Below, piece by piece: positions 6,389 to 11,417 of a stretch of 11,417 nt of DNA. Source of the stretch: Lentisphaeria bacterium (GTDB taxonomy: Bacteria > Verrucomicrobiota > Lentisphaeria > JABSQK01 > UBA12247); contig DMTJ01000176.1 in the NCBI GenBank assembly GCA_003477185.1, positions 1 through 11,417 on the forward strand, read 5' to 3'. Every line of letters begins with the position of its first letter. Position 1 is the first letter of the stretch. A program made the translations under genes and the position numbers. The notes beneath the pieces were generated by a model. That model was not told the origin of the DNA, searched no databases, and saw nothing but the letters and a program-made list of their open reading frames with translations.

Positions 6389-6454
6389 GCTTACCGTCAA
6401 GTGGTGGGACGGTGCGACCTTAGGAGCGGCGTTCCAACGCACGATTAGTTATAT
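6389..6454 (-). repeat. attC: degenerate attC candidate between two cassette genes
   Basis: On the - strand this 66-base stretch starts with ATATAAC (6454-6448), one mismatch from RYYYAAC, and ends with an ACTTGACG-like L' segment followed by GGTAAGC (6395-6389), one change from GTTRRRY. Short inverted matches lie between: GTGCG with CGCAC, and TTGGAACG against CGTCCCA. ACCGTC/GACGGT also forms a hairpin. It sits where a cassette boundary is expected, 3 bases after the stop of the 149-residue gene and 12 bases before the start of the 114-residue gene. The altered GTT core would make it a poor recombination site. Confidence 0.45.
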
Positions 6455-6457
6455 CAG

Positions 6458-6907
6458 TTACTTGTTGCCAAGGATCGCTTTCGTGAATTCGGCCTCATCG
6501 GGGCCGAGACCGAATCCACCAAGCGGGCTACAAACGCTCCTCCCGAAAATTGTGACTTCCAGGTATTTGCTGCCGGGATGCAACACATACACCGAGGTAG
6601 TGGGTGTATCAGAGCCGATCCTTTTTAATTTATCCTCCACCGAATACAGCTTGCCGAGAAGTTCACCCACATCGATGAGTGTTTGCTTGTCTGTAACGAC
6701 CGTTGTCTTGCTCGGCTTCTTCTTGCTGGTATTTGGGTATTGAATGATAATGATCTTCTCAACCTTCTTAACCATGAAGGCGTCAGCAAGCGTTTTAATT
6801 TCCAGATCATTATCAGTTTCCGGGAAGTCATCTGCATCGGCGGCCAGAAGGCACATTGTAGGTATTAGTAGCCCGATGAGCACGAAACGCCTGAGTCCTA
6901 TTATCAT
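6458..6907 (-). CDS. probable cassette-borne exported protein, unknown function
   Basis: A 149-residue protein with a clear export signal (MIIGLRRFVLIGLLIPTMCL, cleavage expected near 21-25), so probably periplasmic or surface-located. The mature part begins acidic, has a strongly hydrophobic beta-strand (KVEKIIIIQYPN, 48-59), a Lys/Ser/Thr stretch (60-75), and a tail with a single Cys126 and a Gly-rich loop (GGFGLGPDEAE). No family was recognised. The start at 6907 has a strong AAGGGAG ribosome site five bases ahead. By eye it is more AT-rich than its catabolic neighbours, which fits horizontal acquisition. It lies between the degenerate attC (6389-6454) and the bulged hairpin at 6922-6996. 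Confidence 0.7.
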   Translation of the reverse strand: MIIGLRRFVLIGLLIPTMCLLAADADDFPETDNDLEIKTLADAFMVKKVEKIIIIQYPNTSKKKPSKTTVVTDKQTLIDVGELLGKLYSVEDKLKRIGSDTPTTSVYVLHPGSKYLEVTIFGRSVCSPLGGFGLGPDEAEFTKAILGNK

Positions 6908-6921
6908 TGCTGCTCCCTTTG

Positions 6922-6996
6922 TAGGGACATGACGTCTGCCACAGCTGACTGCCGAAGTCTCCCCGGAGGCAGGTCAGCTGATGGCTCATGTTCAAT
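6922..6996 (-). repeat. long bulged hairpin, attC-like
   Basis: On the + strand 6938-6953 and 6968-6985 pair over 16 base pairs around a 14-base loop, with two single bases bulged on one arm only (near 6973 and at 6981). An outer ACATGA/TCATGT match (6927-6932 with 6986-6991) extends the fold. This is the shape of an attC hairpin. The presumed R'' box on the - strand is ATTGAAC (one mismatch), but the opposing core reads GTC rather than GTT. It lies 15 bases upstream of the 149-residue gene start, so it could instead be a leader hairpin of that gene. Confidence 0.4.
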
Positions 6997-7093
6997 TCTG
7001 TTTTCTGTCGGCGCACGATAGACGCTCGATCTGGACTTCGCAAGGGATCTTCGATAGGAGATTAGGCATCCCTACCTTTTTTGAACGACATGC

Positions 7094-7121
7094 TCACCCG
7101 CCGAGGTACGAGGCTGGGTGA
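7094..7121. repeat. hairpin beside a GAAC tetranucleotide at the edge of the IS91 relic
   Basis: TCACCCGCC (7094-7102) pairs with GGC-T-GGGTGA (7112-7121) around a 9-base loop, with one bulged T. GAAC lies at 7083-7086. IS91-family elements have subterminal hairpins and insert next to GAAC or CAAG, so this may be an element end. An eroded attC is the other possibility. It is not a terminator: no T-run follows the stem in the - strand sense. Confidence 0.3.
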
Positions 7122-7219
7122 ATGCGATGGTTAGCATCTTGATTGTTGCCGCGTGGTCACGTTCTACTGCCTAGTATGCTTCGATATCGGCTGCAGATCA
7201 AGACGTTTCGGAATTCACC

Positions 7220-7445
7220 ATGCCGAAACGGTTCCGTGCCCACTTTCGCTACGACCGAGATCTGCTCAAGCATCTCCCTGGTCTCGCGTGGGAGACAGTG
7301 CGCGACGTCTACCGGGCCGCGCTTGACGTGTAACGCCTTCCCGATCCGTAACGATACTCAGTTCCGACGTGGCGTGCCGCGCAACTTTAAGATCTGCGAG
7401 CCACTCGAATTTATTGCTGAGGTGACGCAGTATATTCCGGAGCCA
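7220..7445 (+). pseudogene. IS91-family (IS801/ISCR-like) transposase fragments
   Basis: Two + strand pieces in different frames match segments of an IS91-type transposase. The first (7220-7333) reads MPKRFRAHFRYDRDLLKHLP then GLAWETVRDVYRAAL before a stop, like the PKxLRxxFxxDRxLLxxL region upstream of the catalytic HUH/tyrosine part. The second (about 7377-7445) reads PRNFKICEPLEFIAEVTQYI ending in PEP, like the C-terminal FDPLDFLAxLxxHIPE motif that precedes the final RYYGxYSN. The long catalytic middle and the extreme C-terminus are missing. Similarity stops at 7445, exactly where the aldolase stop codon (7446-7448) begins. The element is inactive. Recognition is by motif memory, so the subfamily is uncertain. 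Confidence 0.65.
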
Positions 7446-8513
7446 CTACCCCTGGACTTGCGCCTGCCGGTACGCTTCCACTTCCCAGTTCTCGATAAAC
7501 TCCCGCTGCCCGGCAGTCATGTAGTTGATGCCACCGTAGGCGACGCTGAGCTGCATCACAAAAGCACCATCCTGCGCCAGTTCGAGCGCCAGATCTGCGT
7601 TCTTCTGCGAAGAACCGATTCCGTAAACGCGATCTCCAGCAATGACGATTTTGGGCGCAAAGCCGTGCTCAGCCCGGTACGCGTCTGCGCCTTCTGCGCC
7701 CAAGCTTCCAGAATACGGGTATGCCCTGGCATAGACAAGGTGATCCGGCGTGATTGGGCCAGGGGCAACTGGGAAAAGTCCCGAGGAAGCTAAAAACGCT
7801 GCGTCAGCTCCGAATGTGCTTTGGATTGCTGCCTCGGTCTCCGGAGCAACCGGCGTGTCAGCGATGGCCAGGTCTAGCTCAATGCCAGCTACGAGGTACT
7901 CTTCCCGCACTGCATCCATGACTCGGCTGTAGAGCGCACGAATTTCCTCGGCTGTATCAGCTGCAACAAATATGCCATGGTTCTGTAGCACCACCAGTGC
8001 TGGCTGATGCTCGTGCTCCGCTTTGTAGCGCTGAATGCGCTCGCGGACCACCATGCAGAGCGTATAACCAGGATCGATATACTCCACCCACAAGGCATCC
8101 GGAAAAAGCCGTTCACAGGCGGCCTCGCCGTCCACGGCACAGGTCAGCCCGTTCACCAACATAGGGTGCGTGTGCACGACGTAGGTAGCCTCAAAGACAT
8201 TGTGCAGCGGTGCTTCTACCGAGGGGCGTCCAGCGTCATTCTCTACAGCCGCCGCCATCAGGTTTTTCACGGTCTCCTCGCGGGCACCAGCGTCCTTAGG
8301 CGTAGGCACCGCGTACAGATCGTCGATTTTGGCTCGGTTCATCGCCACGAACCTTTCCGGGGTCAATCCGGAAAGTGTGGTCCCAGAGGGCTTAACCCAC
8401 AAGGTGCTTTCGTTCTTGACCGAGGTGTTGCCACCTCCGCCTTTGACATACGCAGGACCGCCGAACTCGTGCGATAACTCAACAATTACGTCCATTTCAT
8501 TCATCTTAGACAT
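7446..8513 (-). CDS. class II aldolase (rhamnulose/fuculose-phosphate aldolase type)
   Basis: A 355-residue zinc-dependent class II aldolase/adducin-family protein. The N-terminal domain (about 5-215) has the phosphate-binding GGGGNTS (25-31), KPSGTTL (41-47), the catalytic Glu100 in VEAPLH, the zinc His pair 114/116 in VVHTHP, and His179 in LQNHGIFV. The C-terminal part (about 220-355), ending FIENWEVEAYRQ, resembles the tail of the aldolase half of bifunctional rhamnulose-1-phosphate aldolase/dehydrogenase proteins, but no dehydrogenase domain follows. It would split a deoxy-sugar or related 1-phosphate into dihydroxyacetone phosphate and an aldehyde; the exact sugar is unknown. It starts 8 bases after the esterase stop, so the two are co-transcribed. 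The ribosome site is weak, suggesting translational coupling; an ATG at 8504 is an alternative start. Confidence 0.85.
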   Translation of the reverse strand: MSKMNEMDVIVELSHEFGGPAYVKGGGGNTSVKNESTLWVKPSGTTLSGLTPERFVAMNRAKIDDLYAVPTPKDAGAREETVKNLMAAAVENDAGRPSVEAPLHNVFEATYVVHTHPMLVNGLTCAVDGEAACERLFPDALWVEYIDPGYTLCMVVRERIQRYKAEHEHQPALVVLQNHGIFVAADTAEEIRALYSRVMDAVREEYLVAGIELDLAIADTPVAPETEAAIQSTFGADAAFLASSGLFPVAPGPITPDHLVYARAYPYSGSLGAEGADAYRAEHGFAPKIVIAGDRVYGIGSSQKNADLALELAQDGAFVMQLSVAYGGINYMTAGQREFIENWEVEAYRQAQVQG

Positions 8514-8521
8514 ACCCGTGG

Positions 8522-9682
8522 CTAGTTAGCTTTATTTGCAAATTCAAGGACACGCGGAACGCTGCGCGGGAGCTCTCCTGCACTCGCCTTCTGCATGTGT
8601 CGGGACACCACCTGTCGCATAATCTCGCCAGGCACCTCAGCTATCGGCGCCGGCAACAGCCCGCAGCTTTGCAGGAAGTCATCCATATCCCGGGTGCTGG
8701 GGTTCAGGTGAGGTCCGCCCGAGCAGAACCCATGCCTGCACTCTTCCTTAATGTAGGTCCTTAGCGTAGCACCGGCCTGCTGCAATTTGCGAATAAAACT
8801 TTCGCCGTTCTGTGTCGTACGCGCCGTGGTCGGGTCGTCGGTATAGGCTGCTACGTCCTTGCCCCCATATGCGATCCAGACCGGAGGAAGCGTCTTGAAA
8901 TCCAGCTGAAATACCCAGCACTTATCGTTGATCCTAACCACGTAGGGATTGTGCAGCAGCAAGGCGGACACGCTGCCTGAGATCGACAGATCATCTGCGG
9001 GGTCATTCAAGGTCGCTATTTGCGTCGCAACAGCGAGGTGCCCGCCAGCGGAGTCGCCACCGGCCATGACTTGGTCGGGGTCTATGCCCAGGCTCGCCGC
9101 GTTCTTCCGTACCCAGCGAATGGCAGTCTTGCCATCCTGCGCGGAGATATAGCCGTCACCGCGAATATCATCCATGGTCCGGGTTCGATAATCCACACAG
9201 ATCCCAACCACCCCACGTTTGGCGAAGTAGTCTGCCTGCGGCTTAAAGGCCGCTGGATCTCCAGTATTCCAGGCACCGCCAAAAAACCACAGCATTACCG
9301 GGCGCTTATCCGTAGCCTTCCACTCCGTAGGAAAATCGATATACAGTGTTAGATCGCGAGTGGGAGTCTTCTTGTAGATGTATGCGTTCGGCATGTACAT
9401 CAACAGACGGCGGCGCTTGACCGTATGGTCGAACTCACCCTTGGTGAGCGGTTCCCACTGCCCAGCCCGCTCACTCTCAACCTCGCCCAGATCCATCAGA
9501 GCGTTGCCATTCGCATCCGCCGTCCACTTCAGGCTATGGACACCATACCGAAAGAGCGAGCCCGGAGACACGCCGTCCACAAATGATTCGCTTTGGTTCG
9601 CCGGCAAATTCCCACCTCCAATCATCGCGACTGCCCAGGCGATGGCGATCGCTCGCACCGTTACCGATTCACGCTGAATCAT
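8522..9682 (-). CDS. exported alpha/beta-hydrolase esterase (HSL / BD-FAE type)
   Basis: A 386-residue carbohydrate-esterase-like hydrolase. A signal peptide is likely (hydrophobic 10-24), so it acts in the periplasm or outside. The catalytic core begins near 110: WFFGGAW (132-138) replaces the usual HGGG/HGGGW oxyanion motif, the nucleophile Ser211 lies in GGDSAGGHLA, Asp276 (YGGKD) is the likely acid, and His317 (CRHGF) completes the triad. About 85 residues precede the core, including DANGNALMD (56-64), which resembles a calcium-binding loop. The start at 9682 has GAAGAG six bases ahead. The stop precedes the aldolase start by 8 bases, and the GH88-like gene ends 88 bases upstream. The probable role is removing acetyl or other ester groups from a polysaccharide. 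Confidence 0.85.
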   Translation of the reverse strand: MIQRESVTVRAIAIAWAVAMIGGGNLPANQSESFVDGVSPGSLFRYGVHSLKWTADANGNALMDLGEVESERAGQWEPLTKGEFDHTVKRRRLLMYMPNAYIYKKTPTRDLTLYIDFPTEWKATDKRPVMLWFFGGAWNTGDPAAFKPQADYFAKRGVVGICVDYRTRTMDDIRGDGYISAQDGKTAIRWVRKNAASLGIDPDQVMAGGDSAGGHLAVATQIATLNDPADDLSISGSVSALLLHNPYVVRINDKCWVFQLDFKTLPPVWIAYGGKDVAAYTDDPTTARTTQNGESFIRKLQQAGATLRTYIKEECRHGFCSGGPHLNPSTRDMDDFLQSCGLLPAPIAEVPGEIMRQVVSRHMQKASAGELPRSVPRVLEFANKAN

Positions 9683-9770
9683 AAAGCTCTTCGTCCATCA
9701 CACGGTTACAGTTGCCCGATCCTACGGACAGCATTAAACCGCTTGCCGCGCTTTGTCACTGCGCGTTCCG

Positions 9771-11141
9771 CTAGAAAAAGGTCAGATACGGCCCATCTCC
9801 CGCAAGACGCTGGAGATACACTGCCAGCTCCATCGCATGATAGTCGCCCCACATCGAAGACTCGCCGTAGGCAGCCTTGCTTGGATCAGGACGGTGGTCC
9901 CAGCCATTTGGCTCATGGTAGATCGAATGCAGAATTAGCCCCTGATGGCTTGGATCCGTGGACAAGTACGGGTCCGAAAAGAGTGACTGGGCCACCTTCA
10001 GACCCGCCTTCAGATAGCGCGCCCCTGCGACCTCCTGCCCATTACCACTCAGGTAGCGACCAAGCCGAAGCAGCCCCTGCGCGTTAATCGCAGCTGCAGA
10101 ACTGTCCACCGGCTCGTACTCGTTATAGGGATCAGATGGGCGATCTCGCCAGCCATCGATCAAGTGCAGACGTGGTGCGCCGGTGTCCCAGTACGGGATG
10201 CCATCCACCGGCGTGTTGGCAATGAAGTTGTCCGCGGTGGCAGTGGCCGCGCGCAGCATCAGCCTCTCCCACTTGCTCTTCCCGCCGAACTCCTTGTAGG
10301 CCTCCGCGGGCGTCTCAGCCAGCAATTCCAACTCCTCAGCAAATCCCAGAACCGCCCAGGCCTGGCCACGTGTCCAGGTACTGAAGCCGGTATATCCCTG
10401 CTGCGAGTTCGGACAGCGATAGGCCCCGTCCTTGGTATTGAACACAATCTCATGCGCCGTACGCCCGGACTCGTCATAGCGATCCCGGCCCTCGCCGTAG
10501 TAGACCGAATACTCAGCCGTGGACTCGATGTGCCGCAGCCCGCGCTCCAACAGGCTAATGGCTTGATCGCCCTCCCCCATTAACACATGCCCCAACCGAT
10601 CCGCAGCCATCAGAATCCGCACCGAGCGAATCGTATCCACGAATAGCGAATGCGGACCATTAAAGCTGTGAATAAAACCGCCGCCCTGACGCTCCGTCCA
10701 GCGTGCGGCCTGCACCGCGCCTGAGACCTTGATCGCCAGCTCATAGAAATGGCGCTCCCATTCGTTCTCGGGGATGCGCCCCTCGTTCATCAGCCGGCGC
10801 AGGTTCCCGTAGGTCGAGAGGTTATTAAAGCCGTGATCGTGGACACCGATATGGCTGACATGGCTGGCCATGCGGTCGACAATCCGTCTGCGTCCCGACG
10901 CCAGGCTTTCTTCATCGCCAGTCGCATCGAAATGCAACACCGCGATACCATAGCGAAATCCCTCGGTCCACTCCGTCCAGCCACGAGTAGTGTACTTGCC
11001 ATCCACGGTAAAAACAGGGGAGCCCTGCGAGTCATCATACTCTCTGTCGAGATTCACAGTCTTGTGCTTTGCCAGCTCAAAAAAGCGATCCAATGCGGGG
11101 CTCAGCTCGCCTAATTTCGGTGCTGCCTGCAGGTCAATCAT
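9771..11141 (-). CDS. unsaturated uronyl hydrolase, GH88/GH105-like
   Basis: A 456-residue (alpha/alpha)6-barrel glycosidase. The GH88 features are HDHGFNN (Asp102), matching the first catalytic Asp region; LFVDTIRS (Asp169), matching the second Asp-containing motif; the substrate-binding stretch NSQQGYTGFSTWTRGQAW (245-262); and IPYWD (315-319) with DSSAAAI (346-352). These enzymes hydrate the 4,5-double bond of uronic acids at the ends of lyase-generated oligosaccharides, releasing the unsaturated sugar. No signal peptide is visible, so it is cytoplasmic and its substrate must be imported. The start at 11141 has TAAGGAAAC ahead. It begins 29 bases after the oxidoreductase stop and lies upstream of the esterase in one operon. 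GH88 and GH105 are hard to separate by eye, so the exact linkage is unknown. Confidence 0.85.
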   Translation of the reverse strand: MIDLQAAPKLGELSPALDRFFELAKHKTVNLDREYDDSQGSPVFTVDGKYTTRGWTEWTEGFRYGIAVLHFDATGDEESLASGRRRIVDRMASHVSHIGVHDHGFNNLSTYGNLRRLMNEGRIPENEWERHFYELAIKVSGAVQAARWTERQGGGFIHSFNGPHSLFVDTIRSVRILMAADRLGHVLMGEGDQAISLLERGLRHIESTAEYSVYYGEGRDRYDESGRTAHEIVFNTKDGAYRCPNSQQGYTGFSTWTRGQAWAVLGFAEELELLAETPAEAYKEFGGKSKWERLMLRAATATADNFIANTPVDGIPYWDTGAPRLHLIDGWRDRPSDPYNEYEPVDSSAAAINAQGLLRLGRYLSGNGQEVAGARYLKAGLKVAQSLFSDPYLSTDPSHQGLILHSIYHEPNGWDHRPDPSKAAYGESSMWGDYHAMELAVYLQRLAGDGPYLTFF

Positions 11142-11170
11142 AGAAATAGTTTCCTTACCGAATAAAAACT

Positions 11171-11417
11171 CTACAGCTGCGGGACATCAACCCAGCTGCG
11201 TGCGTCATGGCTGATCAGCGCCAACTCGGCCAACTGTACAGAGTCCGCCCCCTTATCCAGCCCATGCGACCATGGCCCGTCTTCGAAGATGTGCCGGACA
11301 AACTGCTCCCATTGGATCCGGAAGCCATTTGTTGCCTCGAGGTCCGCGTCCACTTCCTGCCAATCATCCTGGAACGAATGCGACTGCTTCTCGTCCGGAT
11401 TCCATACGGGGCGCGGC
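11171..11417 (-). CDS. Gfo/Idh/MocA-family oxidoreductase, C-terminal part
   Basis: Only the last 81 codons are in the window; the 5' end lies beyond 11417. The tail has the pattern typical of NAD(P)-dependent sugar oxidoreductases of this family: GFRIQWEQFVRHIFEDGPW, then KGADSVQLAELALISHDARS and the ending WVDVPQL. This corresponds to the common (F/Y)xxxWExFlxxv...P....l.eGakgvqLaElalxSw...rWVdvP. The nucleotide-binding Rossmann domain cannot be checked. It ends 29 bases before the GH88-like start, so it belongs to the same operon and probably oxidises or rearranges a sugar from the degraded glycan. Confidence 0.85.
   Translation of the reverse strand, partial: PRPVWNPDEKQSHSFQDDWQEVDADLEATNGFRIQWEQFVRHIFEDGPWSHGLDKGADSVQLAELALISHDARSWVDVPQL

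Noticed and set aside
6392..6415. ACCGTC/GACGGT hairpin considered as a terminator
   Set aside because: No T-run follows on either strand, and it falls inside the degenerate attC candidate.
7143..7793. 216-codon + strand open frame
   Set aside because: Its second half is antisense to the well-supported class II aldolase. Only short parts before 7446 make protein sense, as IS91 transposase fragments in more than one frame.
9593..10087. 164-codon + strand open frame
   Set aside because: It overlaps the esterase 5' end and the GH88-like 3' end on the opposite strand, is rich in Pro, Arg and Ser, and has no recognisable motif.
1..11417. CRISPR array, tRNA, rRNA or integron integrase
   Set aside because: No regularly spaced direct repeats, cloverleaf-like sequence, rRNA motif or tyrosine recombinase frame was seen on either strand.

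Overview
The window looks like a chromosomal segment of a polysaccharide-degrading bacterium. The best guess is the PVC group (Kiritimatiellota, Lentisphaerota or Planctomycetota): it combines a type I sulfatase, a GH88/105-type unsaturated uronyl hydrolase, a Gfo/Idh/MocA oxidoreductase, a phytanoyl-CoA dioxygenase-family protein, an AraC regulator and an S23-like four-helix-bundle gene. This is inference from gene content; no rRNA or other taxonomic marker is present.

Layout. (1) Positions 1-1037, + strand: an AraC-type regulator behind a near-consensus sigma70 promoter. (2) 1052-2168, - strand: a two-gene unit, a small conserved-looking protein followed by a PhyH-type Fe(II)/2-oxoglutarate dioxygenase. 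(3) 2169-3491: no intact gene. On the - strand it holds a HicB-type antitoxin relic with an internal stop, a four-helix-bundle (S23-like) relic with a deletion and frameshift, and an unrecognised open 3' end. (4) 3492-4817, -: a 441-residue double-cupin protein with sugar-isomerase-like metal motifs. (5) 5063-5747, -: the N-terminal third of a secreted sulfatase, preceded by a weak carbohydrate-binding-module-like fragment. (6) About 5747-6996, -: a small gene-cassette region. One well-formed integron attC site (5942-6037) contains the stop codon of a 114-residue membrane-anchored protein; a second degenerate attC candidate lies between that gene and a 149-residue exported protein; a third bulged hairpin lies upstream. 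No integron integrase is seen, so this resembles a cluster of attC sites lacking an integrase (CALIN). (7) 7094-7445, +: two fragments of an IS91-family transposase abutting the 3' end of the next gene. (8) 7446-11417, -: an intact catabolic operon. In transcription order it encodes a Gfo/Idh/MocA oxidoreductase (5' part outside the window), a GH88/105-like hydrolase, an exported alpha/beta-hydrolase esterase and a class II aldolase.

How the genes fit together. The operon at 7446-11417 suits stepwise use of a uronate-containing, acylated and perhaps sulfated polysaccharide: ester removal outside the cytoplasm, cleavage of unsaturated uronyl oligosaccharides inside, oxidation of the released sugar, and aldol cleavage. 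The sulfatase fragment and the cupin protein may belong to the same pathway. The region between them has been heavily reworked by gene cassettes, an IS91 relative and decayed toxin-antitoxin or four-helix-bundle genes. I found no clear new multi-gene system. The most novel element is the integrase-less cassette cluster carrying two unrecognised exported or membrane proteins.
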